This document shows, one piece after another, positions 7,486 through 15,927 of a stretch of DNA of 33,888 bases. This stretch comes from Deltaproteobacteria bacterium (GTDB lineage Bacteria; Myxococcota_A; UBA9042; PHBI01), in contig WYBB01000256.1 of the NCBI GenBank assembly GCA_011526585.1, positions 1-33,888 of the forward strand, given 5' to 3'. The notes under the pieces were generated by a model that had not been told where the DNA came from, ran no database searches, and saw nothing but the letters and a program-made list of their open reading frames with translations. The position numbers were made by a program, and so were the translations under genes. Positions within the stretch are counted from its first letter, which is position 1, and every line of letters begins with the position of its first letter.

Positions 7486-7634
7486 ACGTCCCCACGGGCG
7501 TGCCGGCGACCACGAAGGATGGAAACGCCCGTGGGGACTTGTCGTATCGCTCGCGACCCTGCGCCCTCCGCCGCCCTCTTCGGGCTCGACCGAGCCCTCG
7601 GGGCGTCTACGGAGCTCCGGGTCGCGAGCTGCCG
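7486..7634. repeat. Structured repeat unit, copy 1
   Basis: A 149-base unit repeated at 7645. It contains hairpin 1, GTCCCCACGGGCGT (7488-7501) with ACGCCCGTGGGGAC (7525-7538), a perfect 14-bp stem with a 23-base loop. Hairpin 2 has outer arms GCTCGCGACCC and GGGTCGCGAGC closing over an inner GGGCTC-GACC-GAGCCC hairpin. The function is unknown; the layout fits a folded RNA or a foldback DNA element. Confidence 0.8.
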
Positions 7635-7644
7635 TTTCCTACTG

Positions 7645-7792
7645 ACGTCCCCACGGGCGTGCCGGCGACCACGAAGGATGGAAACGCCCGTGGGGACTTG
7701 TCGTATCGCTCGCGACCCTGCGCCTCCGCCGCCATCTTCGGGCTCGACCGAGCCCTCGGCGCGTCTACGGAGCTCCGGGTCGCGAGCTGCCG
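7645..7792. repeat. Structured repeat unit, copy 2
   Basis: A 148-base copy lying 159 bases downstream of copy 1, differing by one single-base deletion and about two substitutions, all outside the stems. Both hairpins are intact. It ends 82 bases before the start of the prolyl-oligopeptidase gene. Confidence 0.8.
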
Positions 7793-7836
7793 CTCATTGA
7801 CGGCCGCCGCAGCCGATTTGACGACGGCACTTGTGC

Positions 7837-7865
7837 TTGCCGAGCCTCGACCGAGGGCCTATCGT
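7837..7865 (+). promoter_or_regulatory. Candidate promoter of the prolyl-oligopeptidase operon
   Basis: TTGCCG (7837-7842) and TATCGT (7860-7865) have a 17-base spacer. The ATG is at 7875, so a transcript from here would be nearly leaderless, matching the lack of a Shine-Dalgarno sequence. Confidence 0.4.
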
Positions 7866-7874
7866 CCGCCGCCT

Positions 7875-10139
7875 ATGGCTCCCAAGATCATGTCGTCCGC
7901 CTTGCCGTGGGTCATCGTCGCGGCCTGCGCCTCCACCCCCGAGCCCAACCGCGGCTCCACGATCCAGGTCGAGAACCCGCCCGTGAAATCCAACGTGCTC
8001 GAACCGCCCGCCACGCGCAGCGAACCGATCGTCGAGACGATCTTCGGCCAGGAGGTCGCCGATCCATATCGCTGGCTCGAGGACGGCGAGGCGCCCGAGG
8101 TCAAGGCGTGGGCCGAGGCGCAGGACGCGTTCAGCGCGCCGCTGCTCGACGGGGTGCCCGGGCACGCGGCGCTCAGGCAGCGCTTCACCGAGCTCTTCTA
8201 TATCGATGCGGTCTCGGCGCCGTACGTGCGCGGCAAGCGCTCGTTCTGGACCCGGCGCTTCAAGGACAAGGAGAAGTCGGTCGTCTACTGGAAGGAGGGC
8301 GACGGCGAGGAGCAGGTGCTGCTCGATCCGAACGGCTGGTCCACGGACGGCACCGTCGCGCTCGGCGGCTGGTTCCCGAGCCGCGAGGGGCGCTACGTCG
8401 CCTACAAGGTCAAGGAGAACAACGCCGACGAGGCGACGCTCAAGGTGAAGGAGGTCGCGAGCGGACAGGACCTGCCCGATGTGATCGAGGGCGCCAAGTA
8501 TGCCGGCGCCGCGTGGACGCCCGATTCCAAGGGCTTCTACTACGTGTGGCTGCCGCCGGTCGGCGGCGAGATCACCGTCGATACGCGCCCGGGATACGCC
8601 GAGGTGCGCTGGCATCAGCTCGGCACCGACGCGAAGGACGACCCGCAGGTCTTCCCGTCGACCGCCAGCCCGAAGACCTTCATCGACGTGGACGTGTCGC
8701 GCGACGGGCACTGGATGTTCCTCACGATCCAGCACGGCTGGAACCAGACCGACGTGTGGTTCAAGGACCTGCGCAAGACCTACAAGGTCGACGCGACGCC
8801 GGCGCCGAGCGACCTCGACGTGAACGCGCGGGTGGCGTGGCATGCCGAGCGACGCGGCTTCTCGCCGCTCATCGTCGGGGTCGACGCGCTGACCTACGTG
8901 ACCGCGTGGAAGGACAAGTTCTACGCGCTGACCAACGACGGCGCGCCGAAGTATCGGGTCTACGCGATCGATCCGAAGAAGCCCGCGCGCGCGAGCTGGA
9001 AGGAGATCATCGCCGAGGGGGAGGGTCCGATCGAGTCGCTGCAGCTCGCGGGCGGGCACCTGCTCGTGCAGACGCTCGTCAACGCGTCGAGCCGGCTCGA
9101 GGTGCGAACGCTCGAGGGCAAGCTGGTGCGGCCGATCGCGCTGCCGGGGATCGGCAGCGTGGTCGCGCTGGTCGGCGAGCCGACCGAGGACACGGCGTAC
9201 TACTCGTTCACGAGCTTCACGCAGCCGACCGAGACCTACAAGACGTCGATCAAGAGCGGTCAGAGCGAGGTCTGGGCGAAGATCGAGCTGCCGGTCGACA
9301 CCTCGCGCTTCGAGGTCGAGCAGGTCTTCTATCCGTCCAAGGATGGCACCCGCGTCTCGATGTTCATCGTGAGCAGGAAGGGGCTCGTCAAGGACGGCAG
9401 CCACCCGACGTTGCTCTACGGGTACGGCGGCTTCAACCAGAACATGACGCCCGGGTTCGGAAGCTCGATCGCGGTCTGGCTCGAGCTCGGCGGCGTGTAC
9501 GCGATGCCGAACCTGCGCGGCGGTGGCGAGTATGGCGAGGCGTGGCACCGCGACGGCATGCTCGACAAGAAGCAGAACGTCTTCGACGACTTCATCGCGG
9601 CGGCCGAGTACCTGATCGCCCAGGGCTACACGACGAAGGAGCGGCTGGCGATCCGCGGCGGCAGCAACGGCGGGTTGCTCGTCGGGGCGGCGATGACGCA
9701 GCGGCCCGACCTCTTCCGGGCGGTGATCTGCGCGGTGCCGCTCCTCGACATGGTGCGCTATCACCTCTTCGGCAGCGGGCGCACCTGGATCCCGGAGTAC
9801 GGCTCGGCCGAGGAGCCCGAGCAGTTCAAGGCGCTCTTCGCGTATTCGCCCTATCACCACGTCAAGCCGGGCGTGCGCTACCCGGCGCTGATGATGCTGG
9901 GCGCCGACAGCGACGACCGCGTCGATCCGATGCACGCGCGCAAGTTCATCGCGCTGGTGCAGGCGGCGGTGGACGGGGTCGAGGGCGCGCAGCCGGCCAT
10001 CTTCCGGCTGGAGAAGAACGCGGGTCACGGTGGCGCCGACATGGTCAAGCAGATGGTCGAGACCTACGCCGACCAGTACGCGTTCCTCGCGTGGCAGCTC
10101 GGCGTCGACGTGACGGCCGCGCTCCCGGCGGCGCGATGA
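7875..10139 (+). CDS. Prolyl oligopeptidase family (S9A) serine peptidase, lipoprotein
   Basis: A 754-aa peptidase of family S9A, which cleaves short peptides, classically after proline. An N-terminal seven-bladed propeller (roughly residues 60-440) gates a C-terminal alpha/beta-hydrolase domain. The catalytic triad is visible: S597 in RGGSNGG, D680 in ADSDDR and H718 in AGHGG. The short signal ending V-I-V-A-A-C18 reads as a lipobox, so the enzyme is probably membrane-anchored outside the cytoplasm, unlike cytosolic family members. The start at 7875 is chosen for this signal; the frame extends far upstream only through the repeat region. The next gene overlaps its stop (ATGA). A second S9 lipoprotein lies at 26971-29103. 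Likely role: peptide degradation for nutrition. Confidence 0.93.
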   Translation: MAPKIMSSALPWVIVAACASTPEPNRGSTIQVENPPVKSNVLEPPATRSEPIVETIFGQEVADPYRWLEDGEAPEVKAWAEAQDAFSAPLLDGVPGHAALRQRFTELFYIDAVSAPYVRGKRSFWTRRFKDKEKSVVYWKEGDGEEQVLLDPNGWSTDGTVALGGWFPSREGRYVAYKVKENNADEATLKVKEVASGQDLPDVIEGAKYAGAAWTPDSKGFYYVWLPPVGGEITVDTRPGYAEVRWHQLGTDAKDDPQVFPSTASPKTFIDVDVSRDGHWMFLTIQHGWNQTDVWFKDLRKTYKVDATPAPSDLDVNARVAWHAERRGFSPLIVGVDALTYVTAWKDKFYALTNDGAPKYRVYAIDPKKPARASWKEIIAEGEGPIESLQLAGGHLLVQTLVNASSRLEVRTLEGKLVRPIALPGIGSVVALVGEPTEDTAYYSFTSFTQPTETYKTSIKSGQSEVWAKIELPVDTSRFEVEQVFYPSKDGTRVSMFIVSRKGLVKDGSHPTLLYGYGGFNQNMTPGFGSSIAVWLELGGVYAMPNLRGGGEYGEAWHRDGMLDKKQNVFDDFIAAAEYLIAQGYTTKERLAIRGGSNGGLLVGAAMTQRPDLFRAVICAVPLLDMVRYHLFGSGRTWIPEYGSAEEPEQFKALFAYSPYHHVKPGVRYPALMMLGADSDDRVDPMHARKFIALVQAAVDGVEGAQPAIFRLEKNAGHGGADMVKQMVETYADQYAFLAWQLGVDVTAALPAAR

Positions 10140-10423
10140 GCGAGCACGACCGCGCGCGCATCGCCGCGCTGGAGCAGGAGCTCGACCGGGCGCGTCACGC
10201 GATCGGTGCCTTGCAGCGGCTGGCCTTCGCGCTGAAGGAGCTCGTGCCGCGGGCCTTCGAGGAGGGCTTCAAGCGGCGCGTGCCCGACGTGGAGGAGCCG
10301 TGGCTCGTCGACTGGCTGCAGTCGGAGAGCAAGCGCGCGCTGGAGCCGATCGTGCGGGGGGCGAACGCCGGGGCGCACGGGCCCGCGTCCGCGCCGCGTC
10401 CGCCCGACGAGGAGGTGCAGTGA
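10136..10423 (+). CDS. Small charged protein, unknown
   Basis: A 95-aa protein with no signal peptide or membrane segment. Residues 1-45 form a heptad-like helix rich in Ala/Leu/Arg/Glu (RIAALEQELDRARHAIGALQRLAFALKELV in outline), probably a coiled coil; the middle has VEEPWLVDWLQSESKRAL, and the tail is Ala/Pro-rich and probably disordered. Its start codon overlaps the stop of the peptidase gene (ATGA) and its stop overlaps the next start (TGATG), so it is translationally coupled on both sides. No family was recognised; it could be a small accessory factor of the operon. Codon usage matches its neighbours. Confidence 0.75.
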   Translation: MSEHDRARIAALEQELDRARHAIGALQRLAFALKELVPRAFEEGFKRRVPDVEEPWLVDWLQSESKRALEPIVRGANAGAHGPASAPRPPDEEVQ

Positions 10424-11046
10424 TGGCCAGACCGTCGCGCGACATGCTCACGACCGGGCTCGTCGGCAGCTACCTGCTGGCGTCGGCGTGGGGGCTCATG
10501 CTGCTCGGGGTGATCATCATCCTCTTCCAGGGCACGAGCTCGTTCGACATCGCGATGGGCGCGAGCATGGGCGGCTTCGCCGTCGTCGGCGGGCTGCTCT
10601 GGCTCGGCGGCGCGGTCTGCGAGGGGGTCGGCTGGGTCGGCCTCGGGCGCCTCTATCCGGGGTTGCCGACCTTCGTCGGCTGGCTCGAGGGCTCGCTGCC
10701 GGTCCTGACCCTGCTCATCCTCGCGGTGGTCGTGGCGATGCTCGACTTCAGCGAGGGCGTCGCGCACGTCATGATGATCCTCCAGCTCACGCATTTCCTC
10801 CTGGCGATGCTGTGGATGCTGACGCACGGGCCCAAGCGCCAGACGGTGCCGGCGGCGGTCGGTTATGGGCTCGCGTTCGTGTGCGGCGTCGTGCTCTACC
10901 TGCTCGCGATGAGCGGCTCGAACGTGGAGACGCTCGGGCTCCTGCTCGTCGTCGCGCTGCTCGCGGGCGGGGTCATGGCGCACCTGGCGACCGGCCTCTT
11001 CTTCGGCAAGAGCCGCGCGCTGGCCGACTCGGTCAATACCTTCTGA
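10423..11046 (+). CDS. Polytopic membrane protein, paralogue of the 15928 gene
   Basis: A 207-aa protein with about six hydrophobic segments. The start at 10423 overlaps the preceding stop by one base and follows GAGGAGG. The function is unknown. It shares a local pattern with the membrane protein at 15928-16551, also 207 aa: C66-x3-G-[W/F]-x-G-L-G-[R/K]-[L/V]-Y in the second segment, a Gly-rich stretch before it and an S-E-G after the third. The two therefore look like distant members of one family. Here it sits in an operon between a coiled-coil protein and a GMC oxidoreductase, so it could organise a membrane assembly or modulate the redox enzyme, but this is only context. Confidence 0.8.
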   Translation: MARPSRDMLTTGLVGSYLLASAWGLMLLGVIIILFQGTSSFDIAMGASMGGFAVVGGLLWLGGAVCEGVGWVGLGRLYPGLPTFVGWLEGSLPVLTLLILAVVVAMLDFSEGVAHVMMILQLTHFLLAMLWMLTHGPKRQTVPAAVGYGLAFVCGVVLYLLAMSGSNVETLGLLLVVALLAGGVMAHLATGLFFGKSRALADSVNTF

Positions 11047-11072
11047 ACTGGCACGCAGGGAGGTCGCCGCAC

Positions 11073-12650
11073 ATGCAGACCCACTACGACTGGATCATCA
11101 TCGGCTCGGGCTTCGGGGGCAGCGTCTCGGCGCTACGCCTCGTCGAGAAGGGCTACAAGGTCCTCGTCATCGAGAAGGGCAAGCGCTTCGGCCCCGGCGA
11201 TTTCCCGGCGAACAACTGGGATCTGAAGCGCTGGATGTGGATGCCGGGGCTCGGTCTGCAGGGGATCTTCCAGATGTCGTTCATGGACCACGTCACGGTC
11301 CTGCACGGCGTCGGTGTCGGCGGCGGCAGCCTGGTCTACGCCAACACCCTGCCCACGCCGAAGGAGGACTTCTTCGAGGCGCGGAGCTGGGCGCACCTGA
11401 GCGATGATTGGCAGGCGGAGCTGAGGCCGCACTATGCGACCGCCAGGCGCATGCTGGGCGCGGCCGAGAACCCGCGCGAGACCGAGGGCGATCGCGTGCT
11501 CGAGTCGATCGCCAGGGACATCGGTCGCCACGAGCACTTCCACCGCACCGAGGTCGCGGTCTACTTCGGCAAGCCCGGGGTGCGCGTGCCCGACCCGTAC
11601 TTCGGCGGCGAGGGGCCCGAGCGCGTCGGCTGCACCTTCTGCGGCGCGTGCATGACCGGCTGCCGCGTCGGCGCCAAGAACACGCTCGACAAGAACTACC
11701 TCTGGCTCGCGGAGCGCCGCGGGCTGACCTTGATCTCCGAGACCGAGGTCACGGCGGTGCGTCCGCAGGCGGCGGGCTACGTCGTCGAGGCCGTGCGCTC
11801 GCTGCCGCCGAAGAAGCGGGGGATCCGCTTCACCGCCGACAAGGTGATCTTCGCTGGCGGGGTCATGGGAACGATGCCGCTGCTCTTGGCGATGAAGGCC
11901 GACAAGAAGGGGCTGCCGAAGCTCTCGGACCGGCTCGGCGAGGCGGTGCGCACCAACAGCGAGTCGCTGATCGGCGTCATCGCGCCCGACCACGAGGAGG
12001 CGCTCTCGAAGGGCGTCGCCATCACCTCGATCCTGCACACCGACCCGCACAGCCACGTGGAGCCGGTTCGATATGGTAATGGTTCCGGGTTCTTCCGGAC
12101 GATGGTCCTGCCGGCGGCGCCCGGCGACAGCCTGTCGCAGCGTTTCGTGGCGATGACGAAGAGCCTGATGGCCGAGCCGAAGAAGTGGGCCAAGGCGTTC
12201 GCGGTCGAGGACTTCGCGCGCCAGTCGCAGGTGCTGCTCTACATGCGCACGCTCGAGGGAACGCTCAGGATGAAGCTCGGGCGGAGCCCGTTCACCGGGT
12301 TCAGGAAGGGGCTGATGACGGTGCTCGACGACCCGTCGCAGGCGCCCAAGGCGTTCATGCCCGAGGCGACCGAGCTGGCCCAGCGCTTCGCCGACAAGGT
12401 CGGCGGCGTGACGGCGACGCTCCTGACCGAGACGCTGCTCGGCACGCCCTCGACCGCGCACATCCTGGGCGGGGCCACGATGGGACGGCACGCGTACGAG
12501 GGCGTCATCGACAAGGACCACCAGGTCTTTGGCTACGACGGCCTCTACGTGATCGACGGCTCGGCGGTCTCGGCCAACCCCGGCGTGAACCCATCCCTGA
12601 CGATCACGGCGCTGGCGGAGCGGGCGATGTCGAAGATCCCGAGCGCGTGA
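11073..12650 (+). CDS. GMC family FAD-dependent oxidoreductase with Fe-S-type cysteine cluster
   Basis: A 525-aa flavoprotein of the glucose-methanol-choline/cholesterol-oxidase group, oxidising an alcohol or sterol. The FAD-binding GSGFGGS is at residues 11-17 after a beta strand (DWIIIG), and the C-terminal GMC block with HILGGATMG and YVIDGSAVSANPGVNPSLTITALAERA contains the conserved His/Asn region. Residues 187-197 carry C-x2-C-x2-C-x3-C (VGCTFCGACMTGCRVGAKNTL), a 4Fe-4S-like arrangement found in a subgroup of these enzymes. The start at 11073 follows GGGAGG. It is the last gene of the operon from 7875, 26 bases after the membrane protein. The 3' end overlaps the convergent lipoprotein gene by 47 bases. 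Substrate unknown; membrane sterols or lipids are possible. Confidence 0.9.
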   Translation: MQTHYDWIIIGSGFGGSVSALRLVEKGYKVLVIEKGKRFGPGDFPANNWDLKRWMWMPGLGLQGIFQMSFMDHVTVLHGVGVGGGSLVYANTLPTPKEDFFEARSWAHLSDDWQAELRPHYATARRMLGAAENPRETEGDRVLESIARDIGRHEHFHRTEVAVYFGKPGVRVPDPYFGGEGPERVGCTFCGACMTGCRVGAKNTLDKNYLWLAERRGLTLISETEVTAVRPQAAGYVVEAVRSLPPKKRGIRFTADKVIFAGGVMGTMPLLLAMKADKKGLPKLSDRLGEAVRTNSESLIGVIAPDHEEALSKGVAITSILHTDPHSHVEPVRYGNGSGFFRTMVLPAAPGDSLSQRFVAMTKSLMAEPKKWAKAFAVEDFARQSQVLLYMRTLEGTLRMKLGRSPFTGFRKGLMTVLDDPSQAPKAFMPEATELAQRFADKVGGVTATLLTETLLGTPSTAHILGGATMGRHAYEGVIDKDHQVFGYDGLYVIDGSAVSANPGVNPSLTITALAERAMSKIPSA

Positions 12651-13818
12651 GGATTTTCCGCACGTAGCCGTAGTCGTTTTCGGTGATGAGCACGTGGCCG
12701 GCGGGGGTGAGCGTGACGGCGCGCACCTCGCTGACCTTCTCGCCCGGGGTGCGGAAGTGCTGGCCGTCGCCGCCGTGGGCGTGGCCGTCGCCGCCGTCGA
12801 GGAAGAGGTGCAGGACCCCGGCGGGGTCGACGTACCAGACCTGGTTGCCCTCGTGGGTGCCGACGAGGAAGCCGCCGAGCGCCTCGGGCAGAAACCAGAT
12901 CGCGCGCGGCTCCTCGAGGCCGGAGGCGAGCGCGGGGTGGCCGTCGCCGCCGCCGGTCGTGAGGCCGTTGCCGGCCAGCGGTGTGCGCGTTCCGTCGGGG
13001 GCGACGCGGTAGACGCGGTGTGCGTCGCGATCGGTGACGACCAGGGCGCCGTCGGGCGCGACGACGAGGTTGCCGAGCTCGGCGAAGCCCTGCGCGTAGA
13101 CGGTGACGCCGAGGCCGGGCTGCCAGGCGAGCACGCGCGTTCCCGCGGCGATGAAGGCGCGCGACTCGTCGGGGGCGACCCAGAGGCCGCGGCCTGTCGG
13201 GATCCCGCCGGGCACGGTGATGAAGGTCGTCAGCGTGCCGTCGGGGTCGAGGCGGCGGATCTTGCCGTTGCCCTGATCGAGGATGTGCACCGCGCCGGAA
13301 TCGAGCACGTAGAGGCCATTGGGATCGTCGAGGCGACGCGCGACGGCGGGGCCTGGCAGGTCGCCGTCGTCGCCGCGCTGGCCGGTGCCGGCGACGGTGT
13401 GGATCGCGCCGTCGGGGTCGACGCGTCGGATCGCGTGCGCCTCCTTGTCGGCGATGAATACCCGTTCAGCGCCGTCGGCCATCGCCATGTGGGGGCGGGA
13501 GAGCTCGGCGGCGGTGGCCGGACCACCTTCGTAGGCGGGCAGCCACTCGATGCCTTCGTCGCGCTGTTCGCCGCGGCCGGCGAGGGTCTCGAGGCGGTCG
13601 AAGTGAGCGACGACGCGGGCCCAGGCGCTCGGGGCCGGAGCGTCCTCGGCGAGCTCGGCCTCGGGGGCGTCGAGCTCGAGGGCCGTCTCCGGTATTTCGG
13701 CGGTGTCGGCGGTGTCGGCGGTGTCGGCGAGATTGGTCTCGCCGAGATCGGTCGCGGCGCCTTCACCGCCGCAGGCGAAAAGGGCGCAGGCGAGCACGAC
13801 GAGGGTGGGCCGCGTCAT
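12604..13818 (-). CDS. NHL/SMP-30-like beta-propeller lipoprotein
   Basis: A 404-aa predicted lipoprotein: a short signal MTRPTLVVLACALFAC with Cys at 11 or 16, then an Ala/Asp/Thr/Glu linker with TAD repeats coded by three exact 9-base repeats (13701-13727). The rest is a propeller of NHL-type strands, seen in repeats such as RVDPDGAIHTVAGTGQ, RRLDPDGTLTTFITV, YRVAPDGTRTPLAGNG and WYVDPAGVLHLF. Such propellers bind proteins or ligands, or act as lactonases; no active site could be assigned. Its ATG overlaps the stop of the upstream TPR gene (ATGA), so the two are coupled. The 3' end runs 47 bases into the convergent GMC gene, an unusual overlap. Confidence 0.85.
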   Translation of the reverse strand: MTRPTLVVLACALFACGGEGAATDLGETNLADTADTADTAEIPETALELDAPEAELAEDAPAPSAWARVVAHFDRLETLAGRGEQRDEGIEWLPAYEGGPATAAELSRPHMAMADGAERVFIADKEAHAIRRVDPDGAIHTVAGTGQRGDDGDLPGPAVARRLDDPNGLYVLDSGAVHILDQGNGKIRRLDPDGTLTTFITVPGGIPTGRGLWVAPDESRAFIAAGTRVLAWQPGLGVTVYAQGFAELGNLVVAPDGALVVTDRDAHRVYRVAPDGTRTPLAGNGLTTGGGDGHPALASGLEEPRAIWFLPEALGGFLVGTHEGNQVWYVDPAGVLHLFLDGGDGHAHGGDGQHFRTPGEKVSEVRAVTLTPAGHVLITENDYGYVRKILTRSGSSTSPAPPAP

Positions 13819-15734
13819 CGCGGCGCCAGCCGATCGAGGCGCGCGACCTCACCGAGCACGCCGTGATCCTTCGCCCACCCGAGCGCGCGCTGGCGCAGCG
13901 ACTCGGCCTCGTGCGCTCGCCCGAGGGCGAAGAGGACGACGACGAGGCGGCGCCGCTGACGCGCCGCGAGGAGACCGAGCGACATCGCCTGGGCCCGTGC
14001 CAGCCCCTGCTCGATCGCCTCGATCGCGGCCGGGTCGGGCATGAGCGCGTGCGCCAGCGAGTCGGCGTCGAGCGCCAGCGGCTCGATCCCGAGCGCGAGG
14101 GCCTGGTCGGCTATCACGCGGGCGCGGGCGTGATCCTCGTCCGGCACGGCGCTCTCGTCGAGCGCGGCCAGCTCGAGCGACCAGGCCTCCGCGCTGCGCT
14201 CGGCCCGGTGCAGCGCCTCGACCACCGCCAGCGCGTGCGTGCGCGCCTCGCGCGCTTCGGCGCCGTCCACCTCGGTCAGCCGGATGCGCGCGCGCATCGC
14301 CGCGAGGTCGAGCGCCTCGCGCGGGGCCGGTCCCTGGCCATCAGAGCTCGCGCCGAATGTCGCGCTGGAGGTCGCGCCGGAGGTCGCGCCGATTTGGGCC
14401 GCGGCGTCGTCGGTCGCGCGCCGGGCCAGGCCGTGGTCCCCGGCCGCGAGCGCACACTCGGCGATGACCAGGTGCGCGGTGGCGATGTCGCTCATGACGC
14501 CCTCGGCCTCGAGCCTGACGACGGCCTCGCGATAGGCGATGAGCGCCGTGTGGACATCGCCGCGCGCGTGCTCGAGCGCCGCGAGGCTCAAGCGGAGGCG
14601 CGCCTCGCCGGGGCCGTGACCCGCGCTGCGCGCGAGCTCGAGCGCTTGACGCAGGACCTCTTCGGCGGCACCGAGGTTGCCCAGGCGCGCCTCGACCTGG
14701 CCGAGGAGGAGCATGACGTCCGCGCTCGTGCGCGCCGAGCCGAGCGGCGCGAGCATCCGTGTCGCCTCGGCGTAGCGGTCGCGCGCGTCGTGGAGGCGGC
14801 CCTCGACGACCAGCAGGCTGGCCAGGTTGACGAGCCCGCCGATCACCGCCTGCATCTGGCCGTGCTCACGGTCGATCGCCAGCGCGCGCTCGTAGTGGCG
14901 GCGGGCGGCGCCGATCTCGCCGCGCGCGGCGGCGAGGTTGCCGAGGTTGGTATGCGCGCGCGCGATGCCGGGCAGATCGCCGACGACCTCGGCGAGGCGG
15001 AAGCTCGTCGAGAAGAGCGACTCGGCCCGCTCGAGGTGGCCGCCGACGCGCGCGATGTTGCCGAGGTTGGCGTAGGTCTGCGCGAGCATGCGGTTGTCAC
15101 CCGCGCGCTCGGCCGCTCGCAGGGCGCTGTCGAAGCGGCGCGACGCCTCGTCGAGGTCCCCCCGCAAGCGCGCGACCTCGCCCAGGGCGTTGTCGGCGGC
15201 GGCGCGCTCGGCCTCGGCCCCGCTCGCCTCGGCGACCGCGAGCGCGCGGGAGAACGCGCGCTCGGCCTCGTCCAGCGCGCCGCGGCCGAGCTCGAGCTGG
15301 CCGAGGTTGTTGGCGAGCGCGGCGACCATCGCGGCCTCGCCGAGCGCGTGCGCCAGCTCGATCGCCTCGTGCCAGGCCGCCGCCGCCTCGTTCGGCAGTC
15401 CGCGCCCCGCGAGCACGACCCCGAGGTGTCCCAGCGCGACGGTGAGCTCACGCTCGAGCCCGGGTGCGCGGGACAGCGCCACCGCCTGCGCGAGCTCGTC
15501 CGAAGAACGCTCTAGCGCGCCCTGGCGCTGCGACAGGCGCCCGGCCCGCTGCCAGGCGGCGCGCTCGGCGTTGCGGTCGCCGGCCTCGGCGAGGCGCTCG
15601 ATCGCCAGCATGAGCTGGCGGTGGGCCTGCGCGAAGCGGTGCTCCGCCTCCATGTAGGCCGCCGCTTCGAGGTGCTCGCGCGCCATCGCCAGCGCGCGTT
15701 CAATCTTCTTCGGATCTCGTAGGACGCCGCTCAT
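13815..15734 (-). CDS. Tetratricopeptide repeat protein
   Basis: A 639-aa protein made almost wholly of TPR-like helical hairpins of ~34-42 residues, recognisable in repeated patterns such as ALANNLGQLELGRGALDEAERAFSRAL, TYANLGNIARVGGHLERAESLF, AHTNLGNLAAARGEIGAARRHYERAL and LLLGQVEARLGNLGAAEEVLRQAL in outline. TPR arrays are protein-binding scaffolds; no enzymatic domain, signal or membrane segment is seen. The start at 15734 (MSGVLRDP) follows a GTG codon and a TATCGT hexamer ten bases upstream; a longer frame from 15869 is possible but would extend into the divergent promoter region. It is coupled to the NHL lipoprotein that follows. Many TPRs in Myxococcota serve in regulation or secretion, but the partner here is unknown. 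Confidence 0.85.
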   Translation of the reverse strand: MSGVLRDPKKIERALAMAREHLEAAAYMEAEHRFAQAHRQLMLAIERLAEAGDRNAERAAWQRAGRLSQRQGALERSSDELAQAVALSRAPGLERELTVALGHLGVVLAGRGLPNEAAAAWHEAIELAHALGEAAMVAALANNLGQLELGRGALDEAERAFSRALAVAEASGAEAERAAADNALGEVARLRGDLDEASRRFDSALRAAERAGDNRMLAQTYANLGNIARVGGHLERAESLFSTSFRLAEVVGDLPGIARAHTNLGNLAAARGEIGAARRHYERALAIDREHGQMQAVIGGLVNLASLLVVEGRLHDARDRYAEATRMLAPLGSARTSADVMLLLGQVEARLGNLGAAEEVLRQALELARSAGHGPGEARLRLSLAALEHARGDVHTALIAYREAVVRLEAEGVMSDIATAHLVIAECALAAGDHGLARRATDDAAAQIGATSGATSSATFGASSDGQGPAPREALDLAAMRARIRLTEVDGAEAREARTHALAVVEALHRAERSAEAWSLELAALDESAVPDEDHARARVIADQALALGIEPLALDADSLAHALMPDPAAIEAIEQGLARAQAMSLGLLAARQRRRLVVVLFALGRAHEAESLRQRALGWAKDHGVLGEVARLDRLAPR

Positions 15735-15857
15735 CACGCGCACGATATCCGCGTTGCCCGCGCGAATGAAGGCGCCCGGCCAAACTCGTGCAATTCGCGC
15801 AGCTCCGGTTCGGGGTCCGGGTTCGACATCGCGACGTGGCAGGAGGCCCAAGTCAAC

Positions 15858-15885
15858 TTGACGGCCCAAGGTTCCGTGCTAGCGT
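15858..15885 (+). promoter_or_regulatory. Candidate promoter of the membrane protein gene
   Basis: TTGACG (15858-15863) and TAGCGT (15880-15885) with a 16-base spacer, 43 bases before the ATG at 15928. The TAnCGT hexamer matches those before 3130 and 7875. Confidence 0.4.
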
Positions 15886-15927
15886 CCGCGCGGCTCCGGC
15901 CAATACCTATACAGGAGGGACACTCAC

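Larger units (their letters stand above)
6723..7874. other. 1.15-kb region without a firm gene
   Basis: This is the longest non-coding stretch of the window. It holds the MATE leader, a 22-bp palindrome at 6876-6897 inside a looser inverted repeat, a possible 44-aa ORF on the minus strand (7126 to 6992), two GGTCAAA direct repeats 19 bases apart (7140 and 7159), an AAGAGA-AAA-TCTCTT hairpin near 7214-7228, and a tandem duplication of a structured ~149-bp unit (7486-7792). Open frames crossing it on both strands are Arg/Pro/Ser-rich and look like GC-driven shadows. One 68-aa minus frame (7419 to 7213) has fairly ordinary composition but no ribosome binding site and no recognisable family. Confidence 0.6.

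Noticed and set aside
7486..7680. CRISPR-like repeats: the segment CGACCACGAAGGATGGAAAC occurs twice and resembles the end of some CRISPR repeats.
   Set aside because: There are only two copies, 159 bases apart, and the sequence between them is also duplicated, so this is a tandem duplication of a longer unit. No cas genes are present.
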